A stretch of 64,000 bases of DNA from Certhia americana (Eukaryota > Chordata > Aves > Passeriformes > Certhiidae): contig CM031879.1 of assembly GCA_018697195.1 (NCBI GenBank), positions 45,222,513 through 45,286,512 of the forward strand. Reading direction: 5' to 3'. Within the stretch, counting starts at the first letter, position 1. Each line of letters opens with the position of its first letter. Positions 29,890 through 43,164 of the stretch are shown piece by piece. The notes beneath the pieces are model-generated. The model worked only from the letters and a program-made list of their open reading frames with translations. It did not search any database and had not been told where the DNA came from. A program made the translations under genes and the position numbers.

Positions 29890-32651
29890 GCAGTAAGTGA
29901 ATGGCCTGAGTTTTTATGAAAATATTATTTCCCACTCGCCTTGTCATTCACTTAAGGACAAAGTCCCTGTATTTATGAGTGAGTAAGCTCAAAAAAACTT
30001 CTTTCTCTGAGTTTAACCAATGCAATGCCTAACTGGTCAAGTTGGTTGCTAAGAATCATTTCTTACGGAAATGGACCCATCGTCAATAGATATATCCATC
30101 AGCATAGGAGATATCTGTGAAGCTTTGGGATCAGAACAGCACTAGGTAAGCAGGTCTGAGATGGTGCAGCAAAAATGAATGAGCCTAAGGTGTTGCAGTC
30201 AGTAATCTTACCCAGGAGAGTCTGTTGTTGACCAGACCAAGGCATGCTCTCACCATCTGTATGACCAGGGAAGAGAACTGTCTGCACCAGATGACATCTT
30301 GAATGAGTGTGTGTACAGGGGTAAAATATAAGAATATATGCAATTCTTCTGGGTGCCCCTGCGGCTTTTGCGCATTGAAAAAAACTACAGAAGTACAGGA
30401 TAGATGCTAAGAGCTGAAGGCTGAGCCCCAGAGAGAGGGGGAAGCTCTAAGGGGTCAGAATACCTTGCTGCTTTTGTTCTGGGTAGGGGCAGAGAGTGTA
30501 GCACTGGACTGGAACAACTTGTGAATGAAGCGACTTTAGTGTTGGTCTGTGTGAAGGTGTGTGCTCAGAGATCAGCCCCTTCAAAGTACTGGGGAGCCAA
30601 AGAGTCCCATCCTTGACCTTTTCACACTACAGCTTTGAGGAAAAGAGATGGCTCACCTCCCAGTGGCCTGGAACCGAGGCAGAGCAAACTCACATCTACC
30701 TTCCAGAATCCTCATGTCAGTGGTGTGTGATGATTTTGAACTCCTGGTTTTATGTCAGACCTAGAATGTCTATACCTGTCTTAGCAGGGCTGTATCTCCT
30801 GCCAAGAACCGAGCTCACTTTCCCTCAGTTGGAAAACTGCTCCTTTTTACAGCAATAGCTTGCTCCTCCCTAGGAAGGGTTTATTCCTTTCTTTGCAGTA
30901 TGATAGAGAGGGAAGGTGATCTGGGGAGACATCTGTGAGGAGTCTTTGCGTTAGAGGTGTTTCCAGTGCCATGCACATCTGTCTGTGGTCCAGACCAAAG
31001 AGTGGGGGCCCTGACCTGCTGCACGAGTCTGAAGTCTGTGTCTTGTCCAGCTGCAGAAACTGGGCACAGCGACGTGACTCTTTCTCAGTGCTGCGGGGAA
31101 ACAAAATAGGCCATGAATGAAGCTCTGGTTCTGTAGAAAGCCTAGGAGTAAAAGCAGTGTCCCCAGTGACTGTGCTTGCTGTGTACACAGCTAATTATAG
31201 GGATAACTTTTCAGGAGCTTCGTTATGTACACACTGGGGAATTTAATTCCCTCTGCACCTTACAGAGCTCTGCATCTAACCAACAAACTCGGGAGCCAAA
31301 AGTAAGTCATAAGAAAGGCCTCCTCCTCCTCCTTCAGCAGTTCTGCAGTGCTTGCAGGACTTACACATCACAGACAGCCCCGGGGTGCTGCACACAGGAT
31401 GCCCTGTGCAGAGATGTGGTTCTTGTGCTCAAAGGCTTCTGCAGTGCAGCTTTGGTTGCCTTAGCCGCTGCAAATAGGGCATTTGAGGTAAAAACCAGAG
31501 GCAGAATTATGTGCATGGGTCAATCTCTTGTTTGTTTTATTTTTGGGTTTTGTGCCCCCTTGTGCCATCTCTGACCTGAACTTGTGATGTATGTGGCCCA
31601 GATGTTTTGAGCTGTCTGGGGAGGCTGGTTTGGTTTGCAAAGGGAGGAAGTGAGAGATGCAAATTGACAGAGGGCAGGATGAAGGGATTCCCTTCCACCT
31701 CAGCATTGCAGACATACTGTGGTATGAGAAGCCCTGATCTGCAGCAGCATCTGAACTCAAAGGACTTTCAAAATACCTAAGATAAAAGCTCAATGTGCCT
31801 AACAGGAAAGTGAGGCTGCAGAGGCGTGTCAGAGCTGCTGTCTTTACCCCAGGGAACAGGGAATTGGGTTGTGTTGCAGAAGATGAAATTTCATATCCAT
31901 CTTTGGTGAGAAAGGATGTGAACATCTGCAGAAGCAGAATGTTACAGAGACCTGGAGGTTCAGCAAGGGGAAGTAACATTATTTTATTTTGTTTCCCTGA
32001 ACCGTTGTGTGACATTAAACAACACAATGTTGCTTAGAGGTGAACTAGCCCCAATCTGCTGCAGGTTGAACCAAGACTTTGTATATGAAAATCTGTCCCA
32101 CTGCACGTAGAATTATGGATCTGGCTCTGAGGGGCTGCTGAGCTGCAGAGAATCTGACTGCAGAAGGACTGAACAACCTTTACACCTACCCTGAAGAAGA
32201 GGAGCAAGCACTGCATGTGAGTTCATGTGAGTCTGCCTTGTCAGCATTGCTCCTGCTCTTGGCAGTGGCTGAGAGGTGCAGAGAGGCCTCTGACTGACAG
32301 CACAAAGGGAAGAGACATCTCCCAGACCATGCAGTCCTGGTGCCTTATGCATGCAGAGGTCAACCACCAGCACAGCGAGGTAGGACTGAACTTCTTCCTT
32401 TCTTCTAGGAATGCTGCCAATTTTATAAAAAAATATTAAAATCTCTCAGATATTTCTCAGAATAACTGTCACAGGATGAACTTTATGGTGCCTAAGTCAG
32501 ATCCTATCTCATTCACAGAAGTCCACCACTGGCTGGGCCTGAATTCCCAGGACAGGGAGGAGATAGTGATGATTTAGAACAACATATTGTAGGAACCACT
32601 GTCCTCCTTATCATAAATTGATGAAGGGTATGGCTGTCTGACACCTCTGTT

Positions 32652-33145
32652 CATAGAATCACAGTATGGGTCTGGTGGAAGGGGCCACAGTGGGGTCATC
32701 TGGTCCAACCTCCCTGCTCAAGCAGGGTCATCCCAGAGCACATGGCACAGCATCGTATCCAGATGGTTCTTGAGTATCTCTGGTGATGGAGACTCCATAG
32801 CATCTCTGAGAAATCTGTTCCAGTGCTCAGCCACCTGCACCATAAAGAAGTTCTTCCTTATATTCAGATAAAACTTCCCATGCATCACTTTCTGCCTGTT
32901 ACCTCTTGTCCTGTTGGTTGGCACCACTGAGAGGAGCCTGAATCCATCCTCTTGACACCCTCCCATCAATACTTACAAACAAAGAGGAGGTCTTCTTTCA
33001 GTCATCTCTTCTCGAGTATCAACAGGCCTTGCTCCCTCAGCCTTTCCTCATAAGAGAGATGCTCCAATCCCTTAATCATCTTTGTTGTCCTCCACTGGAC
33101 TCACTCCAGAAACTCCATGACTCTCTTGTGCTGAGGGGCCAAGGG
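32652..33145 (-). mobile_element. CR1 LINE 3' fragment
   Basis: The left end reads CATAGAATCACAGTATGGG followed by GGTGGAAGGGGCCACA, the reverse complement of the CR1 terminus. The body carries the usual CR1 3' end phrases, such as CTTCTTTCAG and CTCAGCCTTTCCTCATAAG. The element is 5'-truncated and non-coding, as is normal for CR1 copies. Confidence 0.9.
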
Positions 33146-35214
33146 GAGTTCATCTGGAAGGAAGTGAAACCAATAAATCTGGGCAGAAATATTAGAAACA
33201 AACCCTCTCTTGCTGGTGAACAGATCACAGGACTTAGTCACTCTTATTCACCTCCACACAGGACGGCTTCCTCTCAGTACCACAAATGGCAGCCCACAGG
33301 CTGGCAAAGAGGTGGGGACAGTTGACACAGGAGGAGGAAATACTGCCTGAAGGATACAGCTGGGACAGTGGTTTGCAGGACCGTGAAAGAGGAGGGCAAG
33401 GAAGAGCCAAAGGCTGTTTTCAGAGAAGGAGAGGACTTGCCCAAGGAGTGATGTGGCCAGAAATGGGTAAGGGTCAGTGAGGGAAGGTGCTGGGTGGATA
33501 CCACAGGGAACTGATAATGGTGGAGAAGAGAACACATAAGTGTTTTTTCTAAAGCTGTGAATCAAATACCTCTTTGACCCATTTTGGCTTAGTCACTAAG
33601 GAAACTTCAGAGGAACATTTTCAGTGGAAAAACCTGCAAAACCACAAGATGCACGTTGAATAAGAGCATACTTGTTCTCCGACTTGAATTTCTCCCTTCT
33701 CTGCTAAAGTACCTGCAGATCCAGCTAGTTGCATGATCTGTAAAACAGCAGTTTTGTCCGGGTTAGAGGAAAGGCCCATGGATAACTACATCCCTGCCTA
33801 CACCAGGCTTCCAGGTATGGCAGCTATGCAGAACTGCCCTCTGTATCTCAGCTGCCAACAGTGCTGTGCCCTTCTCCCCACATGCTCACCAGGGCTCAAG
33901 CCATTGAATCCTAAATGGATCACAACAGCCCCTGGAGAACCCCACATCTGTCCACAGGTTGAAATGCCAGCCCTATCCAATCTTCAGCCTAAACACATAG
34001 GTTGTGTGAGCTCTTCAGGTATCTCCCTATACCTGTGTTATGAATATTATATATTCTTCATGTCTCCCACCTTTCTCTCTTCCTAGGCCAGAGCCCACAT
34101 TTCATCATCTTGTTAGGCATTAGTGTAATTCTCTGCCACCCATGTCATGTGTTTTGTATGTCTACATCACCAGCATTATTTCTTGCCTTTTACCTAGTAG
34201 ATGAGGCATTGGTTGTATTGCTATCTGTAACTTTCTCAGTCCAGCTTAATACAGAACATCATTACTTCCATAGGTGCCAGAAGACATGGCATGGGTGCAG
34301 CGCGATTCTAGTTCCTATATTTGTGTGGGCAACTGCAGAAAAATGTCAGGTCCTTGAGTATTCTAACCAGCTATCAGAAGAGCAGGATGGGAACTTGCAG
34401 TTTTCCTGTTCTTTTGCTCTGTTGCTGTTAATTGCTGGAAGGAATAGAATAATTACCTCAAGAAAAAATGTTCATCTGTTTTCTTCTCCACTAAATTATT
34501 GAGGGCTGTATGCCTGAAATACTGTGTTTTAAAATACAGAGGTGATATTTTCAGATATAAATCTGTTGTGCTCAGAGTATTCTTTGGCATCTTGGAATTC
34601 AATGTGAGTGTTGATCCTGGATATAACATGACTTCCCATTGCAATCAAGACTTTATTTTCCTTGGCCAATTTTTTCTGTTCTTTGGCTGAGAAACAGAAG
34701 AGACAGACAGTAACTTACCCCAGAGTGTTGTAAGAAGCCTGTAGGCAGAGCTGGAGACAGAGCCCAGATCTTCTGCATGCAGATCTCCTGAATGTAAGCC
34801 ATATGGCCATGCTTTCTCTTCACCTCCCCTCTCCCTGTGATTTCCAATGGCTATTTGGCTATTTTCTTAAGCTGAAATGGCAATATTTCACCACGAGTAA
34901 AAGGATGTCTTGTTTGATTGCTTGTTTGGCATAGCTGAAGCTGAACAGATCTGGATTGTTGTTTTCCCTCCATCTCTCACTCCTCACCAGTGAGACCTTC
35001 CCTCCTGGACAAGCTGCTTTATTCTTTTGGGGTCTGGTGGTTAATGTGCTTCCTTGCCACATTGCTTATTCCAAGCAGTTTCTGTGCTTTCTTGGATACC
35101 TGGGCATCCTGGGTTTCAGAACCCATCTCATAGCAACATTTTCAGGATTTTTGTTCTGTTGAGATCCTAGCAGTAAAGAAAATATTATGTTAATCAGATA
35201 TGAAAAAGGTGTAT

Positions 35215-35310
35215 TCGTGTCATCAATATTTTAATATTATTTTGAATAATCGACAAATATTTAAATATTATTGTATTTAAAATATTTTATTACAAAGATA
35301 TTAAGAAGGT
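35215..35310. repeat. AT-rich segment with short inverted repeats
   Basis: Nearly pure A/T with repeated AATATT and TTTAAATATT words and several small self-complementary motifs. No gene was seen. Confidence 0.6.
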
Positions 35311-38300
35311 ATATTTGCATAATCAAGAAGTACAAGTGGCAGGTCAGAAGAAAATGTGAATGAGCCCTTGCTTGGTACATTTTAGCCATGGCAAGACTGT
35401 AGCTAAAAGGAAGCTATTGTTACAGTGAAAGACAGTTTCTCATGCTTTAACTGAGGTAGTAATGCTTCTATCAAATGATCAACAGTCTTCAAATGTTCAT
35501 CAATCTTCTTTTTACAGACCTATTCTGTCATCCAGGAGTCTGGATGCTGCCATGGTTAATTGGTCTTTTGGCTGCTTTCATCTTGCAGGTCTCTAACATG
35601 GGAACAACACATCTTTGGTATCTGTGATGTGACTGGTTTGCTCATTGCCACAGAAACACAAACCACTCTGGAAAGAGGCACTGCTTCAACAGAACAGCAA
35701 GCAGAAGCAGGGTGACCTGAGAATCACCCCATTAAGGTTGTTCTCTGGATCCCAAACTGGGATCTCTTCCTTCTACCTTGCTATCTGCAAGCACTATGGA
35801 GACTTGAGAGTAGAAGGCATTCCACAGGTTCCCTCTCAGTCTCCAGGATAGGGCTGGCTCTCACTGCTGGCTCCCTGTCTCTGCATGAGTGACAGGTCCT
35901 CTGACCCTGGTATGATTTTATTTCTCTTTTTGCCCATACCCATGCCCTGGAGGCAGCTCTGCCTCTAGCATAGCACTGCTGCTCCCAGGGTAAAAGTGCC
36001 TGCCTTATCGCTTGTGCCCCAGGCACTCCCTTTTAAAATGAACAAATATCCTATGCAAAAGGAGAATGGAGAGAACCCACCAGGCACCCGCTGTCAGAGT
36101 GGTGATGATGAAAGATTTAAACAACATAAGCAAATGGATTAGCTTTGCCTGAGGGCCCTGCCAGAAGGTTTCTGTTTGGTCTCTGAATCCTGAGACTGGT
36201 ATTTCAGTGGGCTTCTTCTTGGCAAGCCTGGCTTTGTGATTTAGGATAATAAAACCCTTCTTCTTTTAACAATAAAGATAACTGCATCCAGAACATTTCA
36301 AACTTAAGAAACTGCTTTACCAGCATTTTACAAATAGAGTGGTATTCTTTCTTTTGCTGTTCCTATGGAAATGAGGTGGTCTGTGTGTCTGTTTGTCCTG
36401 TCCCCATTTTCCAATGATCAGACACACCTGACAGCAGGGCAGTGGTGTCTAAGACATTATGGTGCTACTGGTTTTGTGAGACTATGTATTGGGCAGAAGT
36501 GAAAAGTCCCAAAACTGCATGATTAGTTTTTCACATCAGGGGTACTGTAGTCTTGCTCGTAATGGGCCCTCACATCCTTGCTGGGACCCTCAAGTCCTCC
36601 AGGATGAGCTGCCTGGGAGACACTCCTTGCTCCTTGCCCCTTGCCTTCAGTGGTACCGGTGTTCTCCACCTCACCTCAATGCCACCTTCTTGAAAATTCA
36701 TGCAGGATTGTTTACTTCAATTTGGGCTGGGTTTATCTGAATGTCTGATCATCAAGCATGCAAACCCAAAGCTCCTGAAGTAGTTGGTTTCTATTTCTAG
36801 CCATGACAATCAGCCAAAGACTAGGCACTGCTTTATTTATGTTTAATATTCTAAATCTGTCTCTGTGAATTTCTCTGTGACAGACAGAGATGTCACAGAC
36901 GGACAACATGTGTGGGAGAGCACCACCCTCCTCTGCTTCTCCCCATGTTCCACTATCCACTTAGAGAAATCCCAGGGAACTCATTCCCCTGATCACTGAC
37001 AAAAGCAGCAAAAGCTTCCACTAAGAACAAGGATGAGGGACGTTCCTGGGGCCCAGTAGCTTTTCAGGGAGCTCACAAAATTCAGCAGAATGAAGGACAA
37101 CCACCAGGCAGGCAGGGACAGACAGAAAAAACTTCAGCATCAAAACATCAGGAACCTTTTTCTCAGGAGAAGGTTAAGGTAAACTTTGTGCCTCAGTGCT
37201 AAGTTTTGCATGGAGGAGGAAGAAACCTGGTCAGGGATTTCAGGCGCTTGCTATCAGGCAGGAGAGAAGGAGCTAAAGCCAAGCTCTCAGCTGTCATGTC
37301 AGCCTTGCAGATCTCTCTTCAGTGGCAGTACAAAGCTCCTCATAGCACTCTGCTGCTGTTTTACTGATGGTGTCCCATTCTGGAAGTGCAAACTCAGTGT
37401 GATAAATTAATTTCTTATGTTCTTGCTTACTCAAGATCTTCCCAGATAAGGTAAAAGCAGAGATTTCTGTTTAACAATCCAGTGCCTGCAGTAAAGGACA
37501 GGGGCAGTAACAGATCATTGTTAATGATAGCAGAGAGCCCAGAGAGATTAGATAATGAAGAAGAGCTCCAGGGCTTGAAAAAGAGACTGAACTTGGGATG
37601 CCTGTGTATCATTTGTCATCACCAAGCCCCAGGTTTGGAAGGCCAGGCAGTGATAAGAGGGCCCTTGGCTGAGGGAGATGCTCCTGTCAGGCAGGCCTGT
37701 TCTCCTGTGGAGGGTGAGGACAGGCACATAACCACATATCTCTCCCTTCTGCAGCTTGTAAAGCACTTAGCACAAACATGACCTTAGTCTGAATGAGATC
37801 CCTGGGCAACTCTAATGAAATGACTGTCCTGACTGCAGTCATTACTGTTCATTCCAGTTTTACACTTAGGTCTCAAAACAGACAAGGGTCTTTTTAGGAG
37901 ATAATGTCTTATTTATTGTGTAGTATTGCTATTTTATTTAATGGATCCTCCAGTAGGTTCATTGGTTCCTCCTCCAGTTCACTAGTGAAATGACCATCAA
38001 GAAAGACAATCATCTACCTCAAAGAGCTGAAGGGACAGACAGATGCTTGGCCAAGTAACACAGGGTAAGGTGTGTTCTACAGATGTGTACAGATGTTTGG
38101 TATATAGTACATGCATAGCAGAGATTCTCATTCAATGTCTGCCATATGAAAACAACATTGGTAGTAAACAACATTGTCACTAATCTTAGTGACAGCCAGG
38201 GTTGCAAGTGATTGTGTACCCAGTATGTGACTCATGCAGTGTATTTTCCTGATAAACGTACAGTAACATTTTCCAGTGAAGCCATGGCTGTAGGTGGGAG

Positions 38301-39211
38301 ACAGTGAAAAGAAATCCCAAATAATACAATCCAATTGGTGCCAGGAAGTATTGTAAGCAGATCCTATTACTGGAACAGAGGGGGAAAAAAACATTAGTTA
38401 AAGCCCAGGAAGGACAAAAGTGTCTTTGTTGGCAAAAGTCTTTAAAGGAAAATTCTACTGTGGAAAATAGTAGAATGCAACATCAATGACTGATACATGT
38501 TGTCAGTTGTATGTGTTTTCTTATGTGATTATTGACATCTGTATCTAATCTTAAAATTGCACCCTTTATCATGCAGGTAAGCAAAAAAGGACAGATAATT
38601 TCAGCAGAAGAGACCCTAGTCAGTTTTTCTGACCAAATGAGGGGGAATGTTGAATCCAAAACCATCACCTCATTCCTGCAGCACTGGAGTCTTGCTCTTT
38701 TTCTTGTATACCTGTCCTGGTTTTCCTCCCAGTACCGGGTTAAAAGGATCATGAGACAAAACAGAAAGAGCGCTAAAAGAAACTTGTTACCAAGCAGATG
38801 ATGTCCAAAGCTGCAAAACAACTCGAGATGGGCTTGGATAAAGAGTTTTCCATGCTGAGGACATCATAAGAGGCCTTTATATTGCCTTCTGATGCTTCGT
38901 TTGGTAGGGATTATTGTTACAATATTGAAGTAACAGGATATGTGGAAGATCTGTGTCAATATGCTGTGATCTTAATGACCTGCTAATCCAGCTGCCATCA
39001 ATATGGATTGTTCTTGTAGCCCTTCTTATGCCTTTCTTCCCAGCGCTTCCACTACCAGGCCTCTTCTTTGTTCTCCATTTATATTATTTTATTGTTTCTT
39101 TTACAATTTAAAGAAAATGGGGACCACTAATGACAAAGACACCTCTGGCAGAATGGTGGCTCCAGTGCCATTTTAGGAAGAAGGAAAAACTAAAAGATCT
39201 GATTTATCACA

Positions 39212-39350
39212 TAATCATAGAATATTCTGAGTCAGAAGGGACGTGTTGGGATCATTGAGTCCAACTCACATGACCCTGAGCAGAAAACCCCAGGAATCAC
39301 ACCATAAGCCTGAGAATGTTGTTCAAATGTTTCTTGAATTCTTTTTATCT
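39212..39350 (-). mobile_element. CR1 LINE 3' fragment (short)
   Basis: The sequence ATAATCATAGAATATTCTGA, then GTCAGAAGGGACG and GATCATTGAGTCCAACTC, is the reverse complement of a CR1 tail. Similarity fades after roughly 140 bp. Confidence 0.75.
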
Positions 39351-40951
39351 TTCTTTCTCCTTTTAAAATTCCTTCCTGCTTTACATGAACACAGCATCTC
39401 AATAAAAATAACCAGTTGCCAAGTTTAATACAAATAAACAATAAATATGTATCCAAAAAGCATATAAAACAGTGTGAAATTAATACTAAGGAAGGTCATC
39501 AAGTCAAATGATTTGACTGTGATGTTACGAACATTAATATAATTTGTAGTCATGCACAAGAAGATAAGAGTAATTAAGTTTCATGCGTCAATAAATGAGA
39601 ATGTCTTTCTTCTTGCCACAAACTGCATTTCACAATTTTCAGTGTATTGTTTATTTCCCTCCACTCCCTAGCATTCCTTTGTACTCTATCTGACATTATC
39701 AACAGAGACCAAGACCAGGGGCTTAACGTGCCATAGAAAAAGTTATTTGCTTACTAAAGACAACCATTTATGATCCTTTAGATACTGAACTGAGATAGAA
39801 CAAAGAAACGGATATAATACTACAGGGATGCTTTTAAATACTTCAGTGGCCTCCTGCATTCAAGACAGACAGAATATAAATGTTTCAATCCAATCTTGGC
39901 TTCGCAAGGGCCAAGATTTGGAATCTAAATGCTATCCTAAGTATGTTTTTTTTTTTTTAAAAAAAAGTATTATTGTTATATTTTTATTTACCAGATGTAT
40001 GAGAAGAGTGAAACCACAGCTGCTTTCTTATCTCTTCCCATGTCTGTACAGGAAATAAGGCGGGTAAATCTCATCTGATCCCAAAGAATGAATCAGATCA
40101 GGACATTTTTGTGTTCATGTGGTGAAGCCAGGGTGATGGGTGTGGAAAAAGAATAGAGATTTCTGTTCCCTTCTCCCATAAGAGTGCAACCTAGAAGCAT
40201 GCTCTGTTTATATAGACAAAGTTGAACATTTTGCTTGCCCTGTTTTTCATTGGATTCTTGAAGTAAAAGCAATGCAAGTTTCTTATATGGGTTATTTAAT
40301 CTCTACACAAGACACTGCCAATTTTTTCAACATCCAAACAATATTAATATTATCCTGCCTCTTCCTTCCTTCCCAGATTGAAAGAGAAATATGTATGTGG
40401 ACATGTGTGGGTGGGTGGGGGTGAAGCCAAAGGAAGCAACAGAGTTAGCTCTTAGCCCTGAAATGTTTTGGTTGCTTTATTCAGTGACCTGAATAACCTT
40501 GGTCTGACTTAGGAGAAATTTTAGTCTTCTCTGCTCATGAACTTTCTATTAACAGCCAAACACAGCTGTTCTGGGAAGTCCTGGCCAAACAGAGATAGTC
40601 AGTCTTTGAGGTAACTCACTGATATCCCATGGAGTGTGCTGAGCATTGGAGTTGAAGGCTTGAGCCAGGCTCACTTTTTTCCAACAAGCAGAACTGGAGA
40701 CCAATGAGCTCCCATTAGGCTGTACTGCTGACTCTAAATGCTCCTGTATTCATAGCCAGACTGAGATTTTTCTAGGACTCTGGGCTTTGTTTTGAAGCTT
40801 GATGGATTACAGGGAGTAACTTTGAGGATCACAGCTGCATAGAGGTTGTGTCTGGACACTAATCTCTGAATTTCAGTAGATTAAATGAAATTTAATTTTG
40901 CTACCACTAACATAATACAGTGGCTAAAAACCTCCCCAGGTTACCAACCAT

Positions 40952-40998
40952 CCAACCAACCAACCAACCAACCAACCAACCAACCAACCAACCAACCA
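40952..40998 (+). repeat. (CCAA)n microsatellite
   Basis: About eleven uninterrupted CCAA units. No gene is nearby. Confidence 0.95.
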
Positions 40999-43104
40999 GG
41001 CAACCCCCACAGCTCACCAACTATAAACTTCTCTTTATGATCATGATTAATATGGAAACAGGCCTGAATTCTGGAAGTCAGAGCAAGTGGAAGAAGAATT
41101 ATCCTCTCACGCTCTGAATTTGTACAGGGAAGTAGGATCTGGGCCTTTTCATGGTGTTTATTTTCAGTCCTGCTCCTTAGCCCTGAAATACTGAGCAACC
41201 ATTTGCCCCAGAGCCCAGAGTGACATCCTTCAGGTTGGGCATACAGGTGTACTCCACATCCTTGGGCAGGAGAAAGTTACTGGAAGTTATTACGTAAGAT
41301 GGAAAGGGAAGCTTCTAAACTTCCCAAAATATTGGAGGAAGCATGAAAGTAAATAGCTGTAAGATGGTGTGAGAACCTTCCCCACCCACCGAAGACCAAC
41401 GATATCTGTGACCTTCAAATGGTGGTTTTTACAACAGTCCTAAGACTACACATAGATCCACATTGTTAGAACAAATATGTATTTTCACACTGGAAATTTT
41501 TATTTTTGCAGAAAGTTGTAATGTTGGGGGCAAAATTTTCCTCAGGGGAAAGGTCAAGACAGATTTCAACGATTATGTGTTTAAATATTTTTGAAGAAAA
41601 AAACCCCCACCACTTACCTGTTATGAAATTACTCTTTTTTCCCCATTCCCTCATGGAAATTAGTCATTGCAGTTATTCTGAAAAAAAATGGTTTGATTGA
41701 TATAAAACTAGATTTTTCTGTTTATGTGCTCTCCCTTTATTTTAATCTTTGGAAAATTTTAAATCTAGTTTTGAAACCCTTTTTTCCCAGACTAGCATTT
41801 GAACTAGTTTTAGTTTTAATTTTGAGTAGCTGAGTGAGTTTGCTGCCAGAGCTAACACACATTCAGATATGTATATCAAGTTCTTTAAATGTCTGAAATA
41901 TATTCTGTTTATTTTTATTTCATAGTTTTTTGACTAGCTTCTGTGTTTAAAAAAAATCTCCCTTTCTAAAGCTTAGTGTCAGTATGCTAGTTTTCAGCAC
42001 GATTTATTCCATGAGGTTGTTGACTTTAATTATATTGTGGATACTCAAACACTCTTACTTAGTGGCTCAATTATTCTTGCTTCTTGGATCAGTTCCTAGG
42101 TATTACTTAGGACTAAATGGAAAAGTAAAAATAAAGTCTTGTTTTCTCATGTGCTGTAGAACTAGTTGTCCTAAGAAGCACTTGTTTATCATGTTGAGAA
42201 ATCTCTTCGTAAGTCATAGACCATGTGGTGGTTGACTAACTTACATCCTGAAACACAGAAGCAAATTTGAAAAGGACTCTCCAGATTGATAAATCCACTT
42301 ACTTGATATTCTGGGCAACCTGGGTTCGGAAACCCTGTTCTGTTGCAGAGCTGATGGTGTTTATTCCCTTACTGGAGTGCTCAGCAGCTCTGCTGAAGCC
42401 TTCCTAGCACGAGCTGAGCTCTCGGTGAGGGTGACATAGATGTGGATCATGGCTTTAAAGACAGAGGCTGGAAATGGGACTTCTCCTAATCATAAGAGCT
42501 GTGGACTGTGAAACAGCCCCTGCAGGGGTACTAGAAACAAATCCTGACTGCTAGTCCATTGCCCTGCTGGGAAAGCCTTGAGGTCAATGCAGGGGTGGAG
42601 AGGCTTAGCAACTTCCACAGGCTATGGTGAAAAGATCTGTCATTTTGGGTGTGCGTGCAAATCATACTGTCTTTTTAGTCCTCATCTATAGCACTTCCCA
42701 TCAGAATTATGAACAGGGTGACCTGGGTCATGCAGAGGAGTCCTGCTGAGGTCTCCCTGGTAACTCCCTGGCACCCACAGATGCCCATGTCTGCTGGCAC
42801 ACTCTCAGTAGACATCTCAGAATCAGCCTTTATGATTGTTGGTTCATAGTTCTTCCTTTTATTCCCCATTTACTTCTAGCTTATGAGCTTTTAATTTACA
42901 GCACGATTCTTACTGCTAATCCTGATGGCAGACCTTGCCTTTGCCCTATTGCATATTATTCTGTTCCTGTTAATGAAGATTTAAAGGTCATCCTTTTCAT
43001 CCTGTATGAGCTCTCAGGCTTCTTTTTCACTGCTGTTGCCTTCTTGCTTTGTGTTATTGACAAAATGCCTCAACAAGCACTCATTTTTAAAGCCAGTCAT
43101 TAAG

Positions 43105-43164
43105 AGAAGTAAAGTAAAGTAGAGTAAAGTAAAGTAAAATAAAGTAAAATAAAGTAAAGTAAAA
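43105..43164 (+). repeat. (AAAGT)n pentanucleotide repeat
   Basis: About twelve units alternating AAAGT with AAAAT and AGAGT variants. Confidence 0.92.

Noticed and set aside
32718..32969. Minus-strand open frame of 83 codons
   Set aside because: It lies within the CR1 3' region, which is usually untranslated.
38690..38760. LTR-like words (CTGTCCTGGTTTT)
   Set aside because: Only a short match to a remembered bird LTR start, with no continuing similarity.
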